From: an uncultured Oscillospiraceae bacterium | GTDB lineage: Bacteria; Bacillota; Clostridia; Oscillospirales; Acutalibacteraceae | Direction of reading: 5' to 3' | Length of the DNA: 28,048 nt | Assembly: GCA_958366985.1 (NCBI GenBank) | Contig: CATXDC010000022.1 | Span: forward strand, 1 to 28,048 | Shown here: one piece after another, positions 1 through 7,726 of the stretch | How positions within the stretch are numbered: the stretch's first letter is position 1 | Layout: each line of letters starts with the position of its first letter | Made by a program: the position numbers and the translations under genes | The notes under the pieces: model-generated | What the model was told of the DNA's origin: nothing | Databases searched by the model: none | Seen by the model: the letters and a program-made list of their open reading frames with translations, nothing else

Positions 1-674
1 TCAATATGGACGTTCTCACGTTTGAGGTCAAGCAGTTCCGATACACGAACTCCGCTGTATATCAACATAAGTACGATTTGGACGTAGAGATTGTTCCGCT
101 GCACCCAGAGTGCCTCGATTTCCTCATTACTGAATGGACTGCGGTCGGTGCGGTTAGGATTTCTGTTTTTGTATTTCAGTATATCGACATACTGCGAATA
201 GTCCTTGTTGCAGTATTCGTATTTCATAGCATACTCATACATCTGACTTAGCAGGACTTTTAGTTTTCGCAGAGTAGGATAATTCTTGCCGCAGGTATCT
301 ATCACGCCTTGCAGGTCTGTTAGCTTCAGTTCTTTGAAAATTCTGTCATGTATAGCTGAACAGCAGTTATATGAGGCGTTGTAGCCCTTAACATTAGAAG
401 CGGAAATCGTGGGAAATTTTTCGGCTGACCATTTGCTGAATATCTCCGCAAAGGTAATTTTCGACGATTCAACATCAAAGGGATTCTTGTTATAGTCCAT
501 GAGCATTTCAAGACCCTTTGCTCTGGTCGGCGCATAGCCAATGGTGATGTACTTCTGCTTTGCTTTTCCGCTTTCCTCGTCAATCTCCCAGCCTGTGGTT
601 TTTCGGACTATGTAAGGATTTCTGCGGTTTCCAGACAGCTTGTAGACTGTGCCGATACCGTTTGCTAACCTCAT
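1..674 (-). CDS. Tyrosine recombinase/integrase, C-terminus cut by window edge
   Basis: Reading the minus strand from ATG at 674 gives about 224 codons open to the window edge. The N-terminus (MRLANGIGTVYKLSGNRRNP) resembles the arm-type DNA-binding domain of integrative-element integrases. A SAM-like core-binding region follows, then the start of the catalytic domain with IYSGVRVSELLDL, which holds the first catalytic arginine. The remaining His/Arg/Tyr residues would lie left of position 1. A strong AGGAGG site precedes the ATG, and the upstream primase-like gene ends 2 nt before it, so it is the last gene of the leftward operon. It presumably integrates and excises element A. Confidence 0.85.
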   Translation of the reverse strand, partial: MRLANGIGTVYKLSGNRRNPYIVRKTTGWEIDEESGKAKQKYITIGYAPTRAKGLEMLMDYNKNPFDVESSKITFAEIFSKWSAEKFPTISASNVKGYNASYNCCSAIHDRIFKELKLTDLQGVIDTCGKNYPTLRKLKVLLSQMYEYAMKYEYCNKDYSQYVDILKYKNRNPNRTDRSPFSNEEIEALWVQRNNLYVQIVLMLIYSGVRVSELLDLKRENVHI

Positions 675-675
675 T

Positions 676-1665
676 TTAACCCTCCTTATATTGCTGAAAA
701 GAATAATTACTGCGCTCTATCTGCGGGTATGCAGCTTTCAGAAATTCAATCACGCTGACACCAGATTTCTCTGCGGCTCTGAACGCCATCAAATCCTCGT
801 TCCAATCCTTGCGCTGCGATATAACCCTGGACACCGATATTTTTCTTTCAGTAAATTCAGCGTTTAGCTTTTGTTCTATTGTGCCTGCGGCGGTGCGACC
901 TGCTTGGTCGTTATCAAGCGAGAGAATAACCGAGGATATTTCTCTGTGTTCTTTCAGATAGCGTAATACTGATGTATGTCCGCAGCCATTTGCACTCAAT
1001 CTATGATCTGATTTCCAGTCAATACCGAGCAGCTTTGAGAACGTAGCGTGTGACATAGCGTCAATCGGGCTTTCAAAAACACGCAGCTTGTCTGAACTGC
1101 CTGTTATCGCAAAGCTGCAAGATTTGTCACCTCCCGAAACCTCTCCACGGAACTGTGTTGCCCCCGTTCCGCGTAAGGCACAAGAGCGAACCGCTCCACT
1201 GCTGTCTTTACCTATGAACATACAATTGTGGTGTGCATTATCCTCTCCGATAAGGCTGTCCGCAATAAGGCAATCCACAATTTCTTCGTCAATACCACGG
1301 GTTTTCGTGAGATAGGCGCGAACCCGTTCGGGAGAAGTCTGCGCAGGTAATCTAAAAACAGGAGTTTTGCTTGGAAATGTGGGGGTATAGCTAACGGGGA
1401 CGTTTTTCTGAATAAATTCAAGTGCATACTCTTTTGAACAGGACAGCGTATCCATCACCAAATCAATCGGAAAGCCCCCTCTGCTGTCTGAATGACGATA
1501 CCAATTATTCTTTTCAGGAAATATGTATAAGCCGCCGCTGTGCTTAATATGTACAGCTTTTGTAGTAGTTTGCTTGCCCTCGTCAACCTGCATACCGAGA
1601 GCTTTTGCAACGGAAATGCAGTCTGCGTTTGCAAGCGCATAGTATTCGTTTGCGGAAAACCTCAT
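676..1665 (-). CDS. Primase-like protein with DUF3991/Toprim domains
   Basis: A 329-residue protein of the type found next to relaxases on mobilizable elements. The N-terminal part (residues 1-90, including GLYIFPEKNNWYRHSDSRGG) resembles the DUF3991/CHC2-like region. The C-terminal half carries Toprim signatures: the conserved glutamate in VFESPIDAMS (E198) and the DxD motif in ILSLDNDQAG (D251, D253). Such proteins are thought to prime replication of the transferred strand; that role is inferred from the family. The start codon overlaps the stop of the relaxase gene by 4 nt (ATGA), indicating translational coupling. The gene ends directly in front of the integrase. Confidence 0.8.
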   Translation of the reverse strand: MRFSANEYYALANADCISVAKALGMQVDEGKQTTTKAVHIKHSGGLYIFPEKNNWYRHSDSRGGFPIDLVMDTLSCSKEYALEFIQKNVPVSYTPTFPSKTPVFRLPAQTSPERVRAYLTKTRGIDEEIVDCLIADSLIGEDNAHHNCMFIGKDSSGAVRSCALRGTGATQFRGEVSGGDKSCSFAITGSSDKLRVFESPIDAMSHATFSKLLGIDWKSDHRLSANGCGHTSVLRYLKEHREISSVILSLDNDQAGRTAAGTIEQKLNAEFTERKISVSRVISQRKDWNEDLMAFRAAEKSGVSVIEFLKAAYPQIERSNYSFQQYKEG

Positions 1666-3056
1666 CTTCTTACACCTCTATTCTGTTTTCTGTTTTCGTT
1701 GCTCTTTAACTCCGAAAGAGCATCCTCTGAAATCCCTGCTTTTTTCTGAATTATATCTGCTTCCTCATCAAATCCCAGCGACCTTACAAATCTGCCGCAA
1801 AGCCGACGGATAACGTTGGCGAGTGATTTATGCAGCGGAGTGGATTTCTCAGCCAAATCTTCATATCCCGAAATGGGAGCAAGCATACAGTTGCTCAGTT
1901 TTGCGATGTCGGTTATATGCTTTACGGCAGATATTATCTTATCTTTAGCTTTGCTAAGTTCATTCTCCGCCGTTTGACAGCGTTCTTCGAGCGCCTTGTA
2001 CCTCGGAAGAAGTTTATGATATGCTTTGCTGTCATCAAGCAGTTCGTTTGCAAGCTCGTTATACTTCATATAGGAATTTTTTGCGTCCGTCAGCTTTCCG
2101 GAAAGCTCCGCCTCTTTTCGGGACAGTACGGTTTCTTTTTCAGCTATGATTTTTTCTCGGTGGTCAAGAGTAGTTTCTCTCATAGCGGCAGTCTTTTTCG
2201 CCGCTTCAAGTTTGCTGAACTCCTCCTCGGAAACCACCCTTTTGTTGAAAGGCAGTTTTGTGCTTTCTATGCCCTCGCTCTCGGCGGCGTCGTTCAGCAG
2301 TTTCAGTTCGTCCAGATTTTCCGAAAGCTCCGCTTTCTGCTGTTCAAGGGCGGATATTGTGTCCTTGTGCTGTTTGTACTGTTCGACGGTGTAGGTGTAC
2401 CCTCTGCCTTTTTGCGTTTCGGCAATATCTATTCCGTGCCTGCGGCATATTTCGACGAGAACATCACGCTCCGCCAATCTCCAACGATTTATGGTGTTCT
2501 CTCCCTCGCCGTAACCCATTTCTTTAAGAGCCTGCGCCAAACCATTCTGCGTATCAACGCCACGCTTGTAATGCCCGATAGGGATATAGTCGATATGCAG
2601 GTGCGGCGTAGCTTCGTCAACGTGGAGAACAGCGTTGAAAACAAAGAAATTCGGATTGCGTTCAGAAAATCCCTGCATATATTCGGTAAGACATTTGGCG
2701 GCAGTTTCTGCGTCAGCCGTGCCTATCCCCGTATCGTTCCTGTCGCCTATCTGCACAATGTCCTCATAGAAGCTCTTACGCTTGTCAGGAGCAGTTATTA
2801 CATTGTTACTGGGAGCATGTGAAAAAGCATAACGGAAATATCCGTTCTTGATACGGCGGTCGGCTCGCTTCTGCTTTGCATTGTAACGCTCGACTGCCTC
2901 CGAAAAGCATTTGTCATAAGCCTCGGTTATTGACATCTTTACAAAGGTGACATTCTGACTGCTGCGGGAGCTGTCAACATTTTTCGGCTTGAATGCGCGA
3001 TTGTTATGGGAAAGGCTGCCCTTGCCCTGACAATGAGATATGGTTTTCGCTTTCAC
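1662..3056 (-). CDS. mobV: MobV-family relaxase (plasmid recombination enzyme, Pre/Mob)
   Basis: Relaxase that would nick oriT and lead element A into a recipient with the help of a resident conjugation system. The hallmark HVDEATPHLH lies at residues 145-154 (HxDExTPHxH, metal- and DNA-binding) and is preceded by a typical N-terminus (AKTISHCQGKGSLSHNNRAF). The C-terminal half (from about residue 220) is charged and coiled-coil-like. I choose the GTG at 3056 rather than the ATG 45 nt upstream because AAAGGAG lies just before the GTG and the family alignment begins there. That gives 464 residues. The stop overlaps the primase-like gene start. Confidence 0.88.
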   Translation of the reverse strand: MKAKTISHCQGKGSLSHNNRAFKPKNVDSSRSSQNVTFVKMSITEAYDKCFSEAVERYNAKQKRADRRIKNGYFRYAFSHAPSNNVITAPDKRKSFYEDIVQIGDRNDTGIGTADAETAAKCLTEYMQGFSERNPNFFVFNAVLHVDEATPHLHIDYIPIGHYKRGVDTQNGLAQALKEMGYGEGENTINRWRLAERDVLVEICRRHGIDIAETQKGRGYTYTVEQYKQHKDTISALEQQKAELSENLDELKLLNDAAESEGIESTKLPFNKRVVSEEEFSKLEAAKKTAAMRETTLDHREKIIAEKETVLSRKEAELSGKLTDAKNSYMKYNELANELLDDSKAYHKLLPRYKALEERCQTAENELSKAKDKIISAVKHITDIAKLSNCMLAPISGYEDLAEKSTPLHKSLANVIRRLCGRFVRSLGFDEEADIIQKKAGISEDALSELKSNENRKQNRGVRR

Positions 3057-3332
3057 TAATTTCTCCTTTCGCTGCGGTATTTTTACCAACGGCTCTGCCA
3101 TTGGTAACCCCTTAATACCTGCGACAGCAAGCTATCACAGGTACGGGGCTCTCCGAGGGGCGGGGGATTCGGATAATGCAATGCATTATCCGTGCGTTTG
3201 CTGCCGAAACGACAGCCGTATTTGCTGAAAGCAAATTCAAGGTTGCAACATTGCAAGAATTTTATATACAGAGGTTTTGCAACCTTGGGTTTGCAATGTT
3301 TTTTCAAAACTGAAAAACATTCTGAAAGAAAC
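3057..3332 (-). other. Candidate oriT / leader region upstream of the element A relaxase
   Basis: This 276-nt gap holds several structured sites. An imperfect inverted repeat with 13-nt arms lies at 3116-3143 (TACCTGCGACAGC, 2 nt, GCTATCACAGGTA; two mismatches that become G-T wobbles on the minus strand). A G-rich tract follows at 3144-3170. A 10-nt perfect palindrome around one base lies at 3171-3191 (GGATAATGCA, A, TGCATTATCC). A hairpin with 7-nt arms is at 3220-3236. The position directly upstream of a MobV gene and the hairpin-plus-G-rich layout fit an origin of transfer. The exact nic site cannot be assigned. Confidence 0.5.
3241..3300. repeat. TTGCAACCTTGCAATGTT-type repeats, left cluster
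   Basis: Positions 3241-3260 read GGTTGCAACATTGCAAGAAT. Positions 3277-3300 carry TTGCAACCTTG followed by TTGCAATGTT. The same words, contracted to 18 nt, recur at 3672-3689 on the other side of the TnpV-like gene. The 3241 copy is in inverted orientation relative to the others. They may be iterons or regulator sites. Confidence 0.5.
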
Positions 3333-3623
3333 TCAACAGCTGCGGCAGCAAAGGACAACCTGCTCCATAACCTCGTGTTCAACGTACAGGCTGCGTGTTT
3401 TCTCCCACCCTACTATTTCAGTAAAGGTTTTCGGGCGGGGATTCTTTTCAGCGTACTGCTTACGGAGCAGATTCCACGTTTCCCACGCTTCTGCGTCGAT
3501 TTTCCTCGCCAGCTCATTGAACTTCTCTCCGACAAGTTCGGCAGTAATAATGTCCGGATAGTTTTCTTTCATGAACTTTTGCCACTCTGTTCCGAAGCGG
3601 CCTATGGGTTCTGAATTGTTCAT
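3333..3623 (-). CDS. TnpV-like transposon-encoded protein
   Basis: A 96-residue protein whose central pattern (GRFGTEWQKFMKENYPD, then an EKFNELARKIDAEAWE-type helix) matches the TnpV family carried by many mobile elements of Clostridia. In that family a short GRxGxxWxxxMKExxP segment precedes a long helical tail. The molecular role of TnpV is not established. AAAGGAGC precedes the ATG at a good distance. It sits between the ATPase and relaxase genes and is flanked on both sides by the TTGCAACCTTGCAATGTT-type repeats. The last few residues (CCRSC) are unlike the family. The overlapping minus-strand frame at 3083-3382 is judged a shadow. Confidence 0.6.
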   Translation of the reverse strand: MNNSEPIGRFGTEWQKFMKENYPDIITAELVGEKFNELARKIDAEAWETWNLLRKQYAEKNPRPKTFTEIVGWEKTRSLYVEHEVMEQVVLCCRSC

Positions 3624-3671
3624 ATATGCTCCTTTCCCAGAAAGATTGCAAAGTACCTATACGGGAAATTC

Positions 3672-3689
3672 TTGCAACCTTGCAATGTT
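3672..3689. repeat. TTGCAACCTTGCAATGTT repeat, right copy
   Basis: An 18-nt copy of the motif found at 3277-3300, lying in the 70-nt gap between the ATPase stop and the TnpV-like start. It is placed where it could act on expression of the downstream mobility genes. Confidence 0.5.
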
Positions 3690-3693
3690 GAAA

Positions 3694-4656
3694 TTAGTCG
3701 GGCAGTTTCCAATACCACTTGTTATCAGCTTTTATTGATAATACCTTAAGGTTTTTCTTTGCCTCGTTCAGCGTTCTTGCGCTGAAATCGTAGTCTGAGG
3801 CTGCGGCGGCAATTTCTTTTTGACTAACCTTTCCGTCCTTAAGAATTTCAAGGAGGAACTCTGTCGCTATTTCCAGCTTGCTTAATTCTGCACCGCAATT
3901 TTCGAGAAACTGCTCGGCGGTAATGTCAACCTCGCCTTTCCATTCAAGAGCTGAATTCTCGTTTATCTCGAACAGCAGCGATTTCCCAACAGGAGCAAGG
4001 CTGCTCTTGGCTTGCGTCATTATACGTTTTGACGGTGAATCACGCATCTTTCCAACGATAAGAACGCTGCGGGCAACTGCGGTTATATCTATCGAGCCTA
4101 ACCCGCGATATGAGCTTTTCTGTCCTGCGGCTTTGTTCATGTGTCCTATCAGGACCACTGCGCAGCCGTATTCTTCTGCAATTCTGCCGAGCTTGGACAT
4201 TACAGGGCGTATCTCGTTGGCTCTGTGCATATCCACGTTAGCGCCGATATACGCCTGTATCGGATCGAGAATTATCAGCTTGGCGCCTGTCTGTTGTATC
4301 GCTTTTTCTATTCGTTCATCTGTCATTGATAGTTCTTCTTTGCTTTCATCAATGACAAGAACTCTTGCACAATCAGCGTTTACAGCTTCCAGTCGAGGCT
4401 TGATCGTATCGGCAAGCCCGTCCTCGGCGGTCTGATAAATAACATTCATAGGCACTTTGGTTTCCACCTCATTTGGCAGATTTTCACCTTGTGTGAATGC
4501 TGCGGCAATCGAAAGGGCAAGAGTTGTCTTGCCCTCGCCGGGGTCGCCTTGAATAATGGTTATCTTTCCGAGCGGTATGTACGGTTTCCACAGCCACTTT
4601 ACTGCAACCGCTTCGACATCTGCCATGTTGATGATGTTGAGTTCAGTGTTACTCAT
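3694..4656 (-). CDS. RepA-like AAA ATPase (AAA_25, hexameric helicase type)
   Basis: A 320-residue RecA-fold ATPase. Walker A is GDPGEGKTT at residues 37-45, Walker B is in KLIILDPIQAY (about residues 126-136), and a sensor-like VVLIGHMNK segment follows, as in plasmid RepA/DnaB-type helicases. The C-terminus (about 250-320) looks like a winged-helix region (SQKEIAAAASDYDFSARTLNEA). It probably unwinds or maintains the excised circular form of element A; this is inferred from the family. The start overlaps the stop of the upstream HTH gene by 4 nt (ATGA), so the two are translationally coupled. Confidence 0.82.
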   Translation of the reverse strand: MSNTELNIINMADVEAVAVKWLWKPYIPLGKITIIQGDPGEGKTTLALSIAAAFTQGENLPNEVETKVPMNVIYQTAEDGLADTIKPRLEAVNADCARVLVIDESKEELSMTDERIEKAIQQTGAKLIILDPIQAYIGANVDMHRANEIRPVMSKLGRIAEEYGCAVVLIGHMNKAAGQKSSYRGLGSIDITAVARSVLIVGKMRDSPSKRIMTQAKSSLAPVGKSLLFEINENSALEWKGEVDITAEQFLENCGAELSKLEIATEFLLEILKDGKVSQKEIAAAASDYDFSARTLNEAKKNLKVLSIKADNKWYWKLPD

Positions 4657-4886
4657 CCATCAAGCACCACCTTGTCGTTGAAGTAGCCCGTTGCCTCCCA
4701 CACCAGCTTATCAGAGCAGTAGTAGGTGTACTCGGACGAACCTTCATTCTTCATAGCGATTCCGAACGGGAGTATTCCACGCTGCAAGCCGATACGGATA
4801 AACTGCGGGTTCTTGCCTGTTGCACGGGCAATTTCGGCGATAGGCACGTTGCGACCTGTGAATTTGGGGTGATTGGTGTAAGTCAT
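4653..4886 (-). CDS. Small helix-turn-helix DNA-binding protein
   Basis: A 77-residue protein with an HTH-like segment IAEIARATGKNPQFIRIGLQRG (about residues 17-38), similar to small MerR/excisionase-type proteins that open mobility operons in Clostridia. AAAGGAGG precedes the ATG at the usual distance. It is the first gene of the leftward operon and overlaps the ATPase gene by 4 nt. It may act as a recombination directionality factor or an operon regulator; the sequence alone cannot decide. Confidence 0.7.
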   Translation of the reverse strand: MTYTNHPKFTGRNVPIAEIARATGKNPQFIRIGLQRGILPFGIAMKNEGSSEYTYYCSDKLVWEATGYFNDKVVLDG

Positions 4887-4930
4887 GGTAAATGCCTCCT
4901 TTGATATTGACTATTTGACATGAGTGTGAT

Positions 4931-4959
4931 ATAATAACACTATAAGCATTTTGGAATAA
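4931..4959 (-). promoter_or_regulatory. Possible promoter of the leftward mobility operon
   Basis: On the minus strand TTATTC (4954-4959), a 17-nt spacer and TATTAT (4931-4936) give a weak sigmaA-like promoter about 45 nt upstream of the HTH gene. The CACTATAAG operator-like word at 4938-4946 lies in the spacer. Confidence 0.35.
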
Positions 4960-5005
4960 CTTGTTGTGTGTTATCTACCGTGTTTATTATAATCCACTAT
5001 AAGTG
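4938..5005. promoter_or_regulatory. Operator-like repeats between divergent operons
   Basis: CACTATAAG occurs twice as a direct repeat (4938-4946 and 4995-5003). The second copy extends to the quasi-palindrome CACTATAAGTG at 4995-5005. One copy sits in the possible leftward promoter and the other just after the -10 of the rightward promoter. This is what one expects for an XRE repressor controlling both directions. Confidence 0.5.
4964..4993 (+). promoter_or_regulatory. Promoter of the XRE gene and cargo operon
   Basis: TTGTGT (4964-4969), an 18-nt spacer and a consensus TATAAT (4988-4993) form a sigmaA-like promoter pointing at the XRE gene. The operator-like CACTATAAGTG begins 2 nt after the -10. 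Confidence 0.55.
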
Positions 5006-5051
5006 ATTTGTCAATACTTTTGAGTGACTACAAGCAAACCAAAAGTGATTT

Positions 5052-5068
5052 TTGTGAGAATTTCACAA
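5052..5068. promoter_or_regulatory. Palindrome in the XRE leader, possible operator
   Basis: TTGTGA, 5 nt, TCACAA forms a 17-nt dyad in the leader of the XRE gene, 18 nt before the chosen GTG start. It could be a second autoregulatory site. The dyad falls inside the open frame if the upstream GTG at 5024 were used, another reason to prefer the later start. Confidence 0.4.
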
Positions 5069-5086
5069 CAACTCAGGAGGTTTTCT

Positions 5087-5791
5087 GTGTTTTATAACCA
5101 GTTAATTAAGCTCTGTGAGGAGCATAATGAAAAGCCAACCCCTCTTCTTAAGTCATTGGGGTTAAGTGCAACAAATCTGAAAAGATGGCAGAACGGCTCA
5201 ACCGTAAATTCCGATATTCTTGCAAAATTATCGGAACACTTTGAAGTGCCTGTTGACTATTTTTTTGAGGAAGATGACGCTGAAAGCAGCATGGTCATAT
5301 CAGATGACGGAAACTCGATCAAAAAAGTATATAGAGTTATGACAGCACATCCGGATCATATCGCGAGCATGATTTCGGGAACGGATATTTCCTTTTCAGA
5401 CTTGAAAAGGATTGCCGAATATATTAACTGCTCCGTGGAATATCTTGTTCCCGCTGGACTAATTAGCGATAAAAATGCTGAACAGAAAACGGACTCCGTA
5501 ATTCCGGCAAAAGATCTTGTTCTCAATGTTCTTGAGAAGCTTTCCGGAAATGCGGATTACAGCTACCTTCAAGTAAGGATCTCCTCCGTTATTATTTCTA
5601 ACCTTGCTAAGAAGAATATCACTATGGAGAACTTATTAGGTATAAGGCTGTCTGCAAAGAAGATACGGAACTTGTACAATCTTGCTCTGCCTGCTGAAAA
5701 GAAAAAAGGTCTGAATTTCTCAGACCTTGTAAGAATATCGGAAGCGTTCAATGTTAGCTATGATTTTATGCTGACGGGGAATGGAGATTAG
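5087..5791 (+). CDS. XRE-family transcriptional regulator
   Basis: A cytoplasmic DNA-binding regulator of 234 residues. The N-terminal HTH (FYNQLIKLCEEHNEKPTPLL, then SATNLKRWQNG) is a classic Cro/C1 fold. Two further lambda-repressor-like segments follow, near residues 95-125 (DLKRIAEYINCSVEYL) and 190-230 (DLVRISEAFNVSYDFML), so the protein looks like tandem HTH-type units. I choose the GTG at 5087 because AGGAGG (5075-5080) stands 6 nt before it; the frame is open from another GTG at 5024. It lies 47 nt upstream of the methyltransferase gene. It may control both the cargo and the mobility operon, possibly like a C-protein of a restriction system. Confidence 0.82.
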   Translation: MFYNQLIKLCEEHNEKPTPLLKSLGLSATNLKRWQNGSTVNSDILAKLSEHFEVPVDYFFEEDDAESSMVISDDGNSIKKVYRVMTAHPDHIASMISGTDISFSDLKRIAEYINCSVEYLVPAGLISDKNAEQKTDSVIPAKDLVLNVLEKLSGNADYSYLQVRISSVIISNLAKKNITMENLLGIRLSAKKIRNLYNLALPAEKKKGLNFSDLVRISEAFNVSYDFMLTGNGD

Positions 5792-5838
5792 CGACTGAGT
5801 ATTTGAAACTTCAGAATAATTAGTGAACGAGGATAATA

Positions 5839-6864
5839 ATGCGATACATCGGAGGAAAAAGCCTGTTGCTGGACAATATCAGCAATGTAATAGATTCATA
5901 CACAGCCAATGTGTCAACAGTAATTGACCTGTTTGCCGGTTCTGGAGTAGTATCCGAACATTTGAAGAAATCAGGATTTCGCACTATCAGTAACGATTTT
6001 CTTTTTTTCAGTTATGCCATTCAAAGAGGCACTATTGGATTAAATAGAAAGCCTACTTTTAAAAAGCTTGGAATCTCTAATCCTCTTGATTACCTTAATG
6101 CTTTAAAACTTGAGGATACTGATTTCAGATTAGAGCAGTGCTTTATCTATAACAATTATACTCCTACCGGTGACTGCAGCAGGATGTATTTTCAGCCTGA
6201 TAATGCTCTGAAAATCGATATTATCAGGCTCACAATAGAGAAGTGGTATAACAAAGCAATGATTGACGAAGATGAGTATTTTTATCTTTTGTCTTGTTTA
6301 ATCAATGCAGTCCCTTATGTTTCTAATATCACTGGGGTATATGCTGCTTACCTTAAATTTTGGGATACAAGAACATACAACGAGTTAACATTGGTTGAAC
6401 CCACTATAATCGACAACGGTTATAACAACGAATGTTATAACGAAGATTATACTTCTCTTTTAGACACGGAGGCGGATTTGCTTTACGCAGACCCTCCATA
6501 CAACTCACGAGAATACCTTCCCAACTACCATATCCTTGAAACCATTGCACGGTATGACTATCCCGAAATACATGGTGTAACAGGTATGAGGGGTTATGAA
6601 AATCAGAAATCTGCATTCTGCAAAAAAGGCACGGTTGAATCAGCCTTTGAAATGCTTATCAGAGATTGTCAAAGCAGATACATATTAATTAGCTATAACA
6701 ACGAAGCTCTATTGCCAACAGAACGGCTTATAGAGATTTGTAAAGATTATGCCGTTGATGATAGCTTTAAGCTGTTCGAGTATAATTATAGGCGATATAA
6801 AAGCAAAATCCCCAATAATGGGTCTGGGTTGAAAGAACAATTATATTTCTTAAGGAGGCATTGA
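5839..6864 (+). CDS. N6-adenine DNA methyltransferase, M.FokI N-terminal-half type
   Basis: A D12-class adenine methyltransferase of 341 residues. The SAM-binding motif I is DLFAGSG (residues 30-36) and the catalytic motif is DPPY (218-221), in YADPPYNSREYLPNYHILET. This and VPYVSNITGVYAAYLK (about 158-173) recall the N-terminal half of M.FokI and M.StsI. In FokI one 647-residue protein carries two catalytic halves, each methylating one strand of the asymmetric GGATG/CATCC site. Here the halves appear to be separate genes; this one would modify one strand. A modest ribosome site (CGAGGA) precedes the ATG. The second methyltransferase starts 1 nt after its stop. Confidence 0.88.
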   Translation: MRYIGGKSLLLDNISNVIDSYTANVSTVIDLFAGSGVVSEHLKKSGFRTISNDFLFFSYAIQRGTIGLNRKPTFKKLGISNPLDYLNALKLEDTDFRLEQCFIYNNYTPTGDCSRMYFQPDNALKIDIIRLTIEKWYNKAMIDEDEYFYLLSCLINAVPYVSNITGVYAAYLKFWDTRTYNELTLVEPTIIDNGYNNECYNEDYTSLLDTEADLLYADPPYNSREYLPNYHILETIARYDYPEIHGVTGMRGYENQKSAFCKKGTVESAFEMLIRDCQSRYILISYNNEALLPTERLIEICKDYAVDDSFKLFEYNYRRYKSKIPNNGSGLKEQLYFLRRH

Positions 6865-6865
6865 T

Positions 6866-7714
6866 ATGGCTGTTAAAGCTCCATTTAATTATATCGGAAA
6901 CAAATATAGAATCATAAACTCCATTCAAGAATGTTTTCCCGAAGAAATAGACACTTTTGTTGATTTGTTTTGCGGAGGGTGTGATGTCAGCATCAATACA
7001 CAGGCAAACTCCATATATGCCAATGATATAAATTATCATGTCATTGATATTATGAAGGCTTTTCAACAGTATGATGTTGATTATCTCTTGGAATATATCG
7101 ACACCACAATAAATCAGTGGTGTCTTAACAAGACAAACGAAGAAGGCTATAAGGCTTTTCGTGATTATTATAACAAAAGCAAAAACCCATTGGACTTGTA
7201 TATACTTATGTGTTTCAGCTTTAATTATCAGTTTCGATTTAACAGCAATCACGATTATAACAACCCGTTCGGCAAAAACAGAAGCAGCTTTAATGACGTT
7301 ATGAGAAACAATCTCATTATTTTCAAGGGACGAATTGAAGATATACATTTTTCTTCATTTGACTTCCTTGACTTTGATTATGACGTTCTTAAAGCAGGGG
7401 ACTTTATCTATGCCGATCCGCCCTATCTGCTTACCTGTGGCAGCTACAACGATGGCAAACGAGGGTTTAGAGGCTGGACTGGCCACGATGATATTGAGCT
7501 TTTCAGAATCCTTACTGAGCTGTCTGATAGAGGAGTGAATTTCGCATTGTCCAATGTTATTGAACACAAAGGACTGACTAACTGCAATTTAGCAGATTGG
7601 GCAGATACAAACGGTTATTTCATTCATAGTATAAACTTTAATTATAACAACTGCAATTATCATACCAATAACAAGACGAACGTTACAAGGGAAGTTTTGA
7701 TCACCAACTATTGA
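6866..7714 (+). CDS. N6-adenine DNA methyltransferase, M.FokI C-terminal-half type
   Basis: A D12-class adenine methyltransferase of 282 residues related to the DpnM group. Motif X is in FNYIGNKY (residues 7-14), motif I is DLFCGG (33-38) and the catalytic motif is DPPY (184-187). It corresponds to the second half of the fused FokI methyltransferase and would protect the opposite strand of the asymmetric site. The gene starts 1 nt after the first methyltransferase and in a different frame, with its own AAGGAGG site. It is therefore a genuine split, not a sequencing frameshift within one gene. The FokI-type nuclease follows after 12 nt. Confidence 0.85.
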   Translation: MAVKAPFNYIGNKYRIINSIQECFPEEIDTFVDLFCGGCDVSINTQANSIYANDINYHVIDIMKAFQQYDVDYLLEYIDTTINQWCLNKTNEEGYKAFRDYYNKSKNPLDLYILMCFSFNYQFRFNSNHDYNNPFGKNRSSFNDVMRNNLIIFKGRIEDIHFSSFDFLDFDYDVLKAGDFIYADPPYLLTCGSYNDGKRGFRGWTGHDDIELFRILTELSDRGVNFALSNVIEHKGLTNCNLADWADTNGYFIHSINFNYNNCNYHTNNKTNVTREVLITNY

Positions 7715-7726
7715 CAGGAGGGCAAA

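Noticed and set aside
1830..2822. Long plus-strand open frame opposite the element A relaxase
   Set aside because: It lies antisense to a well-supported MobV gene, has no family-like motif or ribosome site, and is a shadow frame.
3083..3382. 99-codon minus-strand frame overlapping the TnpV-like gene and the relaxase leader
   Set aside because: It overlaps the better supported TnpV-like frame and the structured oriT-like region, and lacks a ribosome site.
5024..5086. Upstream GTG start for the XRE regulator
   Set aside because: The segment would be translated across an operator-like dyad and the ribosome site. The GTG at 5087 is correctly spaced from AGGAGG.
6767..7348. 193-codon minus-strand frame opposite the second methyltransferase
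   Set aside because: It is antisense to a gene with clear catalytic motifs. Its hydrophobic composition is a side effect of AT-rich coding sequence.
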